From an uncultured Oscillospiraceae bacterium (GTDB lineage Bacteria; Bacillota; Clostridia; Oscillospirales; Ruminococcaceae): 5,761 nt of DNA. The DNA is taken from contig CAJTSZ010000120.1 in the NCBI GenBank assembly GCA_910578755.1, positions 1 to 5,761 on the forward strand, given 5' to 3'. The translations under genes were made by a program, and so were the position numbers. Below, piece after piece: positions 1 through 5,761 of the stretch (the stretch's first letter is position 1; every line of letters begins with the position of its first letter). The notes below the pieces were generated by a model. The model saw nothing but the letters and a program-made list of their open reading frames with translations, did no database searches and was not told where the DNA came from.

Positions 1-1102
1 CGCAGGACTCCTTCTCCCCCATGTCCACCCCCATCACGGCCTGGACCGCCGCCCGGAAGGCGTCCTCGAAGACAAAGGAGCGGTCGTTGGCGGAGCTGTC
101 CTCCCGCTCCGCATAGATGGCCAGCTCCTCCTCCAGGGGACTGGTTCTGTAGTCATCCACCAGGCCGGGGGCACCCAGTGCGGACACCTGGTCCGGGGTG
201 ACGCCCTCGTTGATTTGGGGGTGGTAGACCACCCGGTAGTTCTTCTGGTCCGGGGCGTAGGCGAAGTTGCAGCCAAACACCTCGTCCAGCCCGATGAAAA
301 ACTGGAGCAGGCCGGTTTTTGGGAAAGGCTTGTCCATGTCCTCCCGGCCAAAGTTGATTTGGGCCAGCAGCTGCATGGGAAGGCCCTGCTCATCTACAGG
401 ATAGGGCTGGTGCATGTCCCAGTAGGGAATGCCGCCAATTTTGCTGTCTGCCAGGCCAGGGTTCACCCCCGGCAGGACCCGCAGCCGGTAGGCGGGGACC
501 TTGGTGCGCGCCTTAAGGTTTTCCAACAGGGCGTTTAGGGGAAGTTCCCCCTGGTAAGGCGTTGGGCTTGGCATTGGGTTTGGCCTTTGCCCTGGGGCGG
601 GGATTTTGTTCTCCTGGGCAAAATAGTTGGTAAATTCCATTTTGGCTTTCAACTGGCCCAACACCTCGGTGTTAATAAGCTGGCCCTTGCAGGGCAAGCG
701 CAGGTACCGCAAGGCCGGCAGCTGGGCCAGCAGGGAACAGTCCTGGAAATCCGTTTCCCCCAAGTCCAGCTTTTTCAGTTTTTTGCAGTTGGCCAAAAAG
801 GCGTAGTCCTTGTGGAAAAAGTTATGGGGAAAAACCAGGGTGTGCAGGTTGGGCATTTCACCTAACAGGTCAAAAGCGCCTGTTTCGGTTTTCAGCCAGT
901 CCCCAACGCTGGCCCCATGCTGCCAAAGCTGGAGGGCAGGGTCGTATTGGTTGTACCACTTTGTAATGGTTTTTATCCGGGTTAAATCATAGGGCTTGTA
1001 GGGCATACCTGTTATGCTGTCAATGGTTTTCAGCAGCCAGGGGTCGATTTTTTTTACTTCGGCCCCGTTTTTGCCGTTGTGCCCCTCTTTCATATCCACC
1101 AT
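1..1102 (-). CDS. LRR-DUF1963 (YwqG-like) fusion protein, 3' end cut by window edge
   Basis: An open frame of 367 codons runs without a stop from an ATG at 1102 off the left edge, so the C-terminus is missing. Residues about 75-155 show leucine-rich spacing (MPNLHTLVF, CKKLKKLDLGETDF, LPALRYLRL), like two to three LRR units. A proline-rich linker follows (about 167-184). From about 186 the protein matches the DUF1963/YwqG pattern: KIGGIPYW at 221-228, a short Pro-Val-Asp turn, LLAQINF at 245-251, then GLLQFFIGLDEVFG and YRVVYHP. Family proteins are usually about 250-300 residues, so perhaps 70-100 residues of the domain lie outside the window. No signal peptide or membrane segment is seen, so it is probably cytoplasmic. 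The start is chosen because AGAGGG lies 6 bases upstream; an in-frame ATG at 1093 is less well placed. DUF1963 has no established biochemical role, and the LRR suggests protein binding. Last visible gene of a three-gene unit. Confidence 0.8.
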   Translation of the reverse strand, partial: MVDMKEGHNGKNGAEVKKIDPWLLKTIDSITGMPYKPYDLTRIKTITKWYNQYDPALQLWQHGASVGDWLKTETGAFDLLGEMPNLHTLVFPHNFFHKDYAFLANCKKLKKLDLGETDFQDCSLLAQLPALRYLRLPCKGQLINTEVLGQLKAKMEFTNYFAQENKIPAPGQRPNPMPSPTPYQGELPLNALLENLKARTKVPAYRLRVLPGVNPGLADSKIGGIPYWDMHQPYPVDEQGLPMQLLAQINFGREDMDKPFPKTGLLQFFIGLDEVFGCNFAYAPDQKNYRVVYHPQINEGVTPDQVSALGAPGLVDDYRTSPLEEELAIYAEREDSSANDRSFVFEDAFRAAVQAVMGVDMGEKESC

Positions 1103-1104
1103 AA

Positions 1105-1521
1105 CTATCCCTCTTTCCCTTCGTCATTGATTGCAATAATCTCGCCCTTTTCGCAGGCATCCAGGCACAGGCTCCTGACTGCAAGGGCGGTACCAATGTT
1201 CATATGGCCGGACTCCAGCTCCTCCTTGGATAAAATTTCCGGGCTAACGCCGTAGATACCATAGTCCATGCTTACCAGGCCAAACATATCGTCCATGACG
1301 TAAGTAGTAAAATCCGGCGGGTATTGGAGCATTTGGGACATATTTTCCCCAGCCTCCTGCTTTAGCTTTTCCAAATCGCCGGCATTTTCCTCCGAAAGGC
1401 CAACAACCACATGGTCGCCAATGAGGGCAAAGCTGCGTTTGCTGTCGTAATAATATCTAAAATGCGCTATGTTTTTTTCCTCGGTTTCAGTAAGGTTTCT
1501 TTGGCATATGTTGTGTACCAT
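1105..1521 (-). CDS. Hypothetical acidic 138-residue protein
   Basis: I do not recognise this family. The 138-residue product is acidic and soluble-looking, with no signal peptide or membrane segment. It begins with a charged segment rich in Glu and Tyr, followed by a likely beta strand (SFALIGDHVVVGLS), a helical Glu/Lys-rich stretch (about 44-62), a Tyr/Asp/Met-rich middle (YVMDDMFGLVSMDYGIYG), and a C-terminal helix and strand with two cysteines (SLCLDACEKGEIIAIND). The ATG at 1521 has a strong AAAAGGAGG 8 bases upstream. It starts 23 bases after the preceding gene and ends 2 bases before the next start, so it is very probably co-transcribed with both. Its frame is far longer and better supported than anything on the opposite strand. 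A small partner or immunity-like protein is conceivable from size and context only. Confidence 0.8.
   Translation of the reverse strand: MVHNICQRNLTETEEKNIAHFRYYYDSKRSFALIGDHVVVGLSEENAGDLEKLKQEAGENMSQMLQYPPDFTTYVMDDMFGLVSMDYGIYGVSPEILSKEELESGHMNIGTALAVRSLCLDACEKGEIIAINDEGKEG
1109..1114 (-). promoter_or_regulatory. Ribosome binding site of the LRR-DUF1963 gene, inside the upstream gene
   Basis: AGAGGG on the minus strand sits 6 bases before the ATG at 1102 and within the last codons of the preceding gene, whose TAG stop is at 1105-1107. This geometry (2-base gap) is typical of translational coupling and supports 1102 as the start. Confidence 0.65.
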
Positions 1522-1529
1522 GTTGCAAT

Positions 1530-1538
1530 CCTCCTTTT
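1530..1538 (-). promoter_or_regulatory. Strong Shine-Dalgarno of the 138-residue gene
   Basis: AAAAGGAGG on the minus strand, 8 bases before the ATG at 1521 and located in the 23-base gap after the upstream gene's stop. It fixes the start and indicates this middle gene is efficiently translated. Confidence 0.8.
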
Positions 1539-1544
1539 AATGGC

Positions 1545-2840
1545 TTACCGTTCTGTTACATCAAATTCCTTGGTGTAATCCCAGGAATGGGAGTGCTGGT
1601 AAAACTCCGGCGGCGTGTCGCCAAAGGTTTGGGCCAAGGAGGGGACAACCTCGGCTTCAAAGCGTTCCAACAGTATTTGGAAAGCGTGAAAGGCGGCTTC
1701 GTCTGCGGGACTATTCTGGGGCGCCCCCAAATCCCCAAAAAGGGAGCAGCTGTACTGCAGCTGGAAGTTGGCCCCGTAGCAGGTAAGCCCGATACTTACC
1801 TGGTTGGAGTAGCGGGCCGTTGGTATGCCGGCAAAGCTCAAGTAGAGCCAGTACCCGTGGGGCAGCCGCTTGCACCAGCCGTAATCATCCCAACGGCATA
1901 AATTGTGGCGGGAAAAGCTGTTGTGGGCAACAAAGCGCTTTACCAGTGTTTTGGCACTTACCGGTTTTTCCGGCGGGTTTTCCTGGGCCTGGCAGTAGGC
2001 TGTTTTCAGCGCCTCCACAGTGGATTGGCGCCAGACTTGGAACCATAAGCCCACAGCCGCCAAATCCCCGGCAATTTTTTCCCGCTGCTCCCAGGGGTAA
2101 ACCGCCCGGACCAGCTGTTTTACTGGCTTGCCCAGCCGCTGGGCAAAGCGTTCCACCACCGCCAGGGCGTCCTCCATAGGGTGGTTGTCTGTCAGTTCCA
2201 CCCGCACCTCCAGCTCCGGCCCGGTGCCGTACGCAAAGGACAGCAGCAGGCAGTTGCTTTGGTAGCCCACACAGCACTCGTAAAAATCGTGGTTGCTGGG
2301 CCAATCGCCGGGGGCAAAGTCCTCCTGGCCATGGCCCAGCTGAACATTGCGCAGGGCGGGGATGAGGCTGCTGTCCGGGTACCAGGCAATGCCGTCCCAC
2401 ACCGCAATGGCGGAATAAAAGGGGCAGGGCCGGGGAATAGAGGCGCAAATGCCCTCCAGGGTTTCCATATCAATGGCAGGGTCCCAAGGGGAAAAGAGGG
2501 GCACGCCGCTTTTTCGGCCGGGAAAGTTGGAGAAAAAGCCGTACCCGTGGGCGCTGGTTGGGGGGATTGGCTCGTTGGACCAGGGCGGCCTGTGGTTCAT
2601 GGCTGCAAACCGCTGGGAAGTGTTGTGCCAGTAAGGCGTTAGCTGGGGGAATTTTTTTATCAGCTTGGCGTGAGGGGTGTGGCCCTCGGAGGCTGCCTCG
2701 TTAATGTCGTACAGGTCAAATAGGAAACGCTGGGGGTTCCAGCCGCCTTCCAGCAGCACCTCCCGCAAAACAGGGGGAACCGTGGTGAAGGCTTTATCCT
2801 TTGCCTTAAAGTCAAAAACAGCGTTGAGAAACAGCCGCAT
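1545..2840 (-). CDS. Hypothetical 431-residue protein, first gene of three-gene unit
   Basis: I do not recognise this family. The product is soluble-looking, with no signal peptide or membrane segment, and is unusually rich in aromatic residues (many Trp, Tyr, Phe) and in Pro and His. Two similarly organised regions can be seen. In each, a strand-rich aromatic stretch is followed by a helix of similar pattern: CCVGYQSNCLLLSFAYG then ALAVVERFAQRLGKP near the middle, and VSIGLTCYGANFQLQYS then AFHAFQILLERFEAEV near the C-terminus. This could be an internal duplication, but sequence identity is low. A GTG at 2849 could add three residues, but it lies inside the Shine-Dalgarno; the ATG at 2840 with GAGGTGA just upstream is preferred. 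Base composition is clearly GC-rich, as in the two genes after it and unlike the cyclase upstream. It precedes the 138-residue gene by 23 bases. Confidence 0.8.
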   Translation of the reverse strand: MRLFLNAVFDFKAKDKAFTTVPPVLREVLLEGGWNPQRFLFDLYDINEAASEGHTPHAKLIKKFPQLTPYWHNTSQRFAAMNHRPPWSNEPIPPTSAHGYGFFSNFPGRKSGVPLFSPWDPAIDMETLEGICASIPRPCPFYSAIAVWDGIAWYPDSSLIPALRNVQLGHGQEDFAPGDWPSNHDFYECCVGYQSNCLLLSFAYGTGPELEVRVELTDNHPMEDALAVVERFAQRLGKPVKQLVRAVYPWEQREKIAGDLAAVGLWFQVWRQSTVEALKTAYCQAQENPPEKPVSAKTLVKRFVAHNSFSRHNLCRWDDYGWCKRLPHGYWLYLSFAGIPTARYSNQVSIGLTCYGANFQLQYSCSLFGDLGAPQNSPADEAAFHAFQILLERFEAEVVPSLAQTFGDTPPEFYQHSHSWDYTKEFDVTER

Positions 2841-2845
2841 GGATA

Positions 2846-2852
2846 TCACCTC
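2846..2852 (-). promoter_or_regulatory. Ribosome binding site that decides the start of the 431-residue gene
   Basis: GAGGTGA on the minus strand, with the GAGG core 8 bases from the ATG at 2840. The competing in-frame GTG at 2847-2849 is part of this motif, which argues against its use as start. Confidence 0.7.
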
Positions 2853-2881
2853 GTTTTTTATGGGTATTGTTGCTTAAAACA

Positions 2882-2920
2882 GCGTTTGGGGCGGTTTTCG
2901 TTCATCCTGTCACCAAACGC
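2882..2920 (-). repeat. Inverted repeat in the leader of the three-gene unit, possible weak terminator
   Basis: GCGTTTGG at 2882-2889 is perfectly complementary to CCAAACGC at 2913-2920, with a 23-base loop. Read on the minus strand, the second arm is followed by TGTTTT, a short T-rich run. The element lies between the cyclase stop and the first gene of the three-gene unit, so it could end cyclase transcription or act as a leader structure for the next genes. The long loop and interrupted T run keep confidence low. Confidence 0.35.
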
Positions 2921-2981
2921 CAACAGCAGGTGGCAAATATTTAGGGGTTCTATCTGCAATGTTTTTGCCGGTACAGCTTAC

Positions 2982-3004
2982 AGAAGGCGGGGTTACCGCC
3001 TTCT
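2982..3004 (-). repeat. Perfect 9-bp hairpin spanning the cyclase stop codon
   Basis: AGAAGGCGG and CCGCCTTCT pair perfectly across a 5-base loop, and the TAA stop of the cyclase forms part of the loop. It is GC-rich and stable, as in an intrinsic terminator stem, but neither strand has a T run after the stem. It could be a degraded terminator, a 3'-end stability structure, or part of a two-hairpin end with the repeat at 2882-2920. Confidence 0.5.
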
Positions 3005-5050
3005 CTCTATGCCAGCTGCCTTATAATATGCTGCTTTGTCCTTATACATCAAGGTTTCCGCCTCAGCGATAATAGAATGCAGCTTTTCTGTACTGTCACT
3101 TTTCCAGGCAGCACCAACTGCTAAAACAACAGCATATTCACTCATTGTTTCCTTCAGTTTTTTTACCTTGTTCCATAGTTCCATTTCGCTAATCCCGCCG
3201 CATACCGCCAATAATTCGTCACCTCCCAGGCGAAACAGCCCATACTCCCCAAATGTGTTTTTCATACATTCACAGGCGGAGAGGATCAGCTTATCCCCGG
3301 CTAAGTGCCCTTTTTCATCATTTACCCTTTTTAGCCCCGTAATATCACAGTAAACGATTCCAATACTGTTGTCCTGCGCCATGTTGTCCATGTATTCATA
3401 GAGTGCATGGCGGTTGCCAATCTGCGTCAACTGATCCAGGTGAGATATTTGTTTCAAATTTCTCACAAGATTTCTTACCCTTAATAGGGATTCGATAAAA
3501 TGCCCCATAACCCGGAGGGTATTTGTGGTATGACGCAGCGTTTCCACGGGCGGGTTATCCACCCCGTAAAATCCAATGACATTTGCGTCGTCATATAAAG
3601 GCACTACCGCAATGGAAACAATATTCTGTTTTTTCAGATTTTCATATTGCAGGGGATCTTCTTCTTTCATATCCTCTATGTTTTCAAATACCATATTCTT
3701 ATTTTCAGAAAATTGACGATACCAGACTTCACAGATCTCCGGGGGGAGGTTTTGCAGGTTATCTTTTTCCGGCGCAACCCCGTCTGCAACCCATTCATAG
3801 GTGTTGTCATCGCCGCCCAGCTTGTTTTTTTCAAATATATAGGCTCGGTCGCCATCCAATACCCTGCCGCTGGATTCCAACACAATTCTTAGGGATTTTT
3901 CCGGATCGGTTGCCCGCAAAGCCGCCCGCAGGGTTTCATTGACTATTTGTTCCATTTTATTAACCGTTAAAAGGCTCTGCACCATTTGATTGATATAACT
4001 GCTAAGCTCCTGAAATTCCAGGCTGCCCTGCGCGTCAACCCTTTCCTCCAAATTCCCTTCCGTGATTGATTTTAGTTTTTGTATTACATCCTGGATCTTT
4101 TCCACTACATATTTATTCATATATCGGGTGACTGATACTACCAAAATAAACGATATAATAAACAAGCAGACCAGAATTAACAGCATACTAAAGGGGAGGC
4201 TTTCATAGAGATAATCGACAGCAATTACCCGCCCGATATAATTGGAATTTATCTTTTGAAAAACGCAAAAAGAATATTGCCCATTGATTTTGCCATAAAA
4301 CCCTTTTGGACTGTTTTCTATATCCTCAAAACGAAAACCCACATTGGAACACGCATTTCCAACAAACTCCAGACGATTGGAGCCTGCAATTAACCCGCTT
4401 TCTATATCAATGGCATAATAACTTATGTTTGGGTTAACCCGGAACAGGGAAAAGATATAGGAGAGTTCATTTTTTTCTGTTACTTTGAGAACATTAAGCG
4501 GGTTCATTCCAATTTGTACAATAAATTCCCCGCTGTCACTCCAAACTGCGGAATACTGCATCAGTTTTGCTTCCGCCGTATTTTCTGTGATTTCCTGGAC
4601 CAGCATTAAAGACTTGTCCGCAAGCATTGGTTTGAAGAAACTCATTTGTTCGCCGGAATCCATTGTATAACCATAATATTGCGGTTCCGTCCCTGAAAAT
4701 ATTTTTCCTTCCCGGTCAAAAATGTGGATTTCATCTACCTCCACCTCTGTTGCAATCTCTTTAAGTTCATTCAAAGAATAAAGCGTTTTTGCATCTCTAT
4801 CTATAATACGGGACACTGTCTTTGCCGCATGGAAACAGCGCTGCGTATATTCATCCTTTATTTTAATAAGTTCCGCTTGATTTTCCGCTAATACCTGTTC
4901 CATTTGCAGAAAAGTACGATCCGCATCCCGGTAAGCTTTCCTCTGTTCATTCATCAGTTGAAAAGTCAGTATCATAATAAACATCAGCAAGACTAAGATT
5001 CCTGCAATCCGATATATATTTTTTCTGATCATATTTTTTAAGGTGTACAT
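2993..5050 (-). CDS. Membrane sensor diguanylate cyclase (HAMP-GAF-GGDEF)
   Basis: A 685-residue protein likely to make cyclic di-GMP from two GTP at the membrane in response to an external and a cytoplasmic signal. Order of parts: short cytoplasmic N-terminus; membrane segment about 12-31; extracytoplasmic sensor about 32-284, Cache-like by layout; second membrane segment about 286-308; HAMP about 309-362; GAF about 368-525; GGDEF about 535-685. The cyclase domain keeps the start motif (D539, LT, NR at 546-547), the metal- and nucleotide-site segment (D569, N577, D578, H582, GD at 585-586), and the signature as RLGGDEL, with G609-E612 present and Leu in place of Phe at 613. The RxxD inhibitory site that normally lies just before the signature is absent (Phe and Tyr there). 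No EAL domain follows. The ATG at 5050 has AGGAGG 5 bases upstream. It appears to be a single-gene unit and is more AT-rich than the genes after it. Ligands are unknown. Confidence 0.9.
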   Translation of the reverse strand: MYTLKNMIRKNIYRIAGILVLLMFIMILTFQLMNEQRKAYRDADRTFLQMEQVLAENQAELIKIKDEYTQRCFHAAKTVSRIIDRDAKTLYSLNELKEIATEVEVDEIHIFDREGKIFSGTEPQYYGYTMDSGEQMSFFKPMLADKSLMLVQEITENTAEAKLMQYSAVWSDSGEFIVQIGMNPLNVLKVTEKNELSYIFSLFRVNPNISYYAIDIESGLIAGSNRLEFVGNACSNVGFRFEDIENSPKGFYGKINGQYSFCVFQKINSNYIGRVIAVDYLYESLPFSMLLILVCLFIISFILVVSVTRYMNKYVVEKIQDVIQKLKSITEGNLEERVDAQGSLEFQELSSYINQMVQSLLTVNKMEQIVNETLRAALRATDPEKSLRIVLESSGRVLDGDRAYIFEKNKLGGDDNTYEWVADGVAPEKDNLQNLPPEICEVWYRQFSENKNMVFENIEDMKEEDPLQYENLKKQNIVSIAVVPLYDDANVIGFYGVDNPPVETLRHTTNTLRVMGHFIESLLRVRNLVRNLKQISHLDQLTQIGNRHALYEYMDNMAQDNSIGIVYCDITGLKRVNDEKGHLAGDKLILSACECMKNTFGEYGLFRLGGDELLAVCGGISEMELWNKVKKLKETMSEYAVVLAVGAAWKSDSTEKLHSIIAEAETLMYKDKAAYYKAAGIERRR

Positions 5051-5055
5051 TTGAA

Positions 5056-5061
5056 CCTCCT
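5056..5061 (-). promoter_or_regulatory. Shine-Dalgarno of the diguanylate cyclase gene
   Basis: A consensus AGGAGG on the minus strand, 5 bases before the ATG at 5050. It lies in the 49-base stretch between the breakpoint of the recombinase remnant and the cyclase start, so the cyclase keeps its own translation signal. Confidence 0.8.
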
Positions 5062-5099
5062 GTGTATGAAGTGAGAAGTTTGAAATGGTGAAGGGTTTG

Positions 5100-5285
5100 C
5101 CGTTTTACCCCTGCGATATATGCGGTATGTACTTTGAAGCCGTATTTCGCTTCTGTGTACTCTTTAATCATTTTGTAAGTAACCCGATCTTTCGGCTTGT
5201 ATGCTTTAGCTCTCTTGGCGATATTATCAAGCGGCACTTTGCCCTTGCCAAACTTGACTTTTACGTTGATTACGCTGTTGGGCTT
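5100..5285 (-). pseudogene. Frameshifted, truncated C-terminal module of the serine recombinase
   Basis: In the -1 frame relative to the recombinase, the reading KPNSVINVKVKFGKGKVPL leads into LDNIAKRAKAYKPKDR, then YKMIKEYTEAKYGF and KVHTAYIAGVKR, ending at 5100. From memory, this resembles a conserved segment of roughly 100 residues found at the C-terminus of some clostridial mobile-element recombinases and RlmD-type methyltransferases, usually joined through a VETVVLLSHKKP-like sequence. Here the upstream frame ends HKSPTA-stop because the A run at 5284-5287 has four A; five would give HKKPNS and continuous translation. After VKR the expected continuation (about 40 residues, beginning DLGLP) is missing and the frame runs on with unrelated residues into the cyclase gene. 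So there are two lesions: a frameshift and a 3' truncation. A separate start at the GTG of 5235-5237 is possible but has no convincing ribosome binding site. Confidence 0.65.
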
Positions 5286-5761
5286 TTGTGGGAAAGCAGT
5301 ACGACTGTTTCGACGGTATTACCTTTTTCCCACAAGAGCCGCCTTACCTCTTGACCATCCCGATATATTGGGAAATTAAACTCTATTGACTTCAAAGGCT
5401 GCTCTGACTCCCCATTTGGATATATCTGAATTTCTTTTATGAGATAAGTAATAAGGCTTTTCTTTTCCTCGTCACTTATTATATCATAGAGCTTTCCGAA
5501 ATTCAGCATAAGCTTGTAAATATTGTCCAAAGTGATTGCTTCCATTTCGATAGAACTTTTTCTCAGCTTTGCATCTTCAATCCGTTCTTCCAACTCGACA
5601 ATCGTATCATACAATCCATCAAGCCTTAATGTCATGTCGTGGATTTTTCTTTCTCTGAAACGAGCATCAATAGGCAGATTATCAATCTCTCGTTCCAGAC
5701 GGGCTTTATTCAAATCTACTTCTTTCAGCTTGCTCTCATAATTGGCAAGTTCCTTATCAAT
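5270..5761 (-). CDS. Large serine recombinase, C-terminal part (5' end beyond window)
   Basis: An open frame of 163 codons plus stop enters from the right edge. It shows the distal part of a large serine recombinase: a long charged coiled coil (about the first 85 visible residues, with EREIDNLP, RERKIHDMTLRLDGLYDTI and ELEERIEDAKLRK), then the conserved segment LYDIISDEEKKSLITYLIKEIQIYP, then SIEFNFPIYRDGQEV and NTVETVVLLS. The catalytic N-terminal domain (nucleophilic Ser) and the recombinase and zinc-ribbon regions would lie upstream, outside the window. Such enzymes excise and integrate clostridial conjugative or mobilisable elements. The frame ends HKSPTA, just where homologs with the extra C-terminal module continue, so the gene is probably frameshifted. 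It may still function if the module is dispensable. More AT-rich than the left half of the window. Confidence 0.8.
   Translation of the reverse strand: MDKELANYESKLKEVDLNKARLEREIDNLPIDARFRERKIHDMTLRLDGLYDTIVELEERIEDAKLRKSSIEMEAITLDNIYKLMLNFGKLYDIISDEEKKSLITYLIKEIQIYPNGESEQPLKSIEFNFPIYRDGQEVRRLLWEKGNTVETVVLLSHKSPTA

Larger units (their letters stand above)
2841..2992. other. Intergenic spacer without a gene
   Basis: About 150 bases separate the cyclase stop from the start of the three-gene unit. They hold one inverted repeat, part of a second that overlaps the cyclase stop, and the ribosome binding site of the next gene. Any promoter for the three-gene unit should be here, but I could not find a convincing pair of -35 and -10 boxes on the minus strand. 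Confidence 0.6.
5100..5761. mobile_element. Remnant edge of an integrative element
   Basis: The recombinase end with its broken C-terminal module is the only mobile-element content in view. The abrupt loss of homology near 5100 could be an element-chromosome boundary, a deletion endpoint or a later insertion point. No terminal inverted repeats or target duplication could be seen, and the other side of the element is outside the window. Confidence 0.4.

Noticed and set aside
34..393. 119-residue minus-strand frame rich in Ser, Thr, Pro and Arg
   Set aside because: It is a shifted-frame shadow of the DUF1963 domain; the true frame gives KIGGIPYW and LLAQINF motifs.
215..992. Open frames on the plus strand at 215-538, 587-865 and 810-992
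   Set aside because: They lie antisense to the LRR-DUF1963 gene, which has recognisable domain motifs and a ribosome binding site. The antisense frames have low-complexity compositions and no family resemblance.
1587..2642. Plus-strand frames at 1587-1901, 1820-2179 and 2181-2642, and minus-strand frames at 1885-2448 and 2192-2473
   Set aside because: All overlap the 431-residue gene in other frames and exist because GC-rich DNA has few stop codons. Their translations are biased in Gly, Pro, Ala and Arg.
4947..5099. Continuation of the -1 frame module past VKR, overlapping the cyclase start
   Set aside because: The residues after 5100 show no resemblance to the module and run antiparallel to no known pattern; they are read-through into the 5' untranslated region and first codons of the cyclase gene.
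5062..5100. Possible cyclase promoter (TTCACC, 17-18 bases, CATACA)
   Set aside because: The match to the consensus boxes is poor, particularly the -10, and many such matches occur by chance in AT-rich DNA.
5281..5290. Programmed -1 frameshift as the main explanation for the recombinase split
   Set aside because: The A run is only four long, the classical A-AAA-AAG heptamer is absent, and the module is also truncated, so decay is more likely. It is kept only as an alternative in the finding.
5085..5354. Plus-strand frames across the recombinase end (5085-5354, 5197-5379, 5523-5741)
   Set aside because: They are antisense to recombinase sequence with clear conserved motifs and have no good start signals.

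Overview
This window looks like Clostridia (Firmicutes, gut Oscillospiraceae or Lachnospiraceae type) chromosomal or accessory DNA. The evidence is strong AGGAGG-type ribosome binding sites before most genes, a serine-recombinase C-terminus with the VETVVLLS ending typical of clostridial integrative elements, and a clostridial-style membrane GGDEF sensor. All supported genes are on the minus strand, so the window reads right to left. The species assignment is inference.

Right end (about 5100-5761): the C-terminal part of a large serine recombinase enters from beyond the right edge and stops at 5270. A conserved C-terminal module continues directly after it in the -1 frame. Adding one A to the A4 run at 5284-5287 joins the two frames into one protein, so the gene looks frameshifted. 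The module then breaks off near 5100. This appears to be the decayed edge of an integrative element.

Middle (2993-5050): a complete 685-residue membrane diguanylate cyclase (TM, extracytoplasmic sensor, TM, HAMP, GAF, GGDEF). Its start lies 50 bases from the recombinase breakpoint and its Shine-Dalgarno is in between. It has a GGDEL variant of the signature and lacks the product-inhibition I-site. A 9-bp hairpin spans its stop codon.

Spacer (2841-2992): about 150 bases with two inverted repeats and no gene.

Left part (1-2840): a tight three-gene unit, clearly more GC-rich than the right half. In order of transcription it encodes a 431-residue protein of unknown family, a 138-residue acidic protein of unknown family, and a leucine-rich-repeat/DUF1963 (YwqG-like) fusion that runs off the left edge. 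Gaps are 23 and 2 bases, with the last gene's ribosome binding site inside the preceding gene, so co-expression is likely. Its function is unknown. An accessory or immunity-type role is possible but unproven.

The composition change between the two halves, plus the broken recombinase, suggests a mosaic region built by integration and decay. I saw no RNA genes, CRISPR array or insertion-sequence ends.
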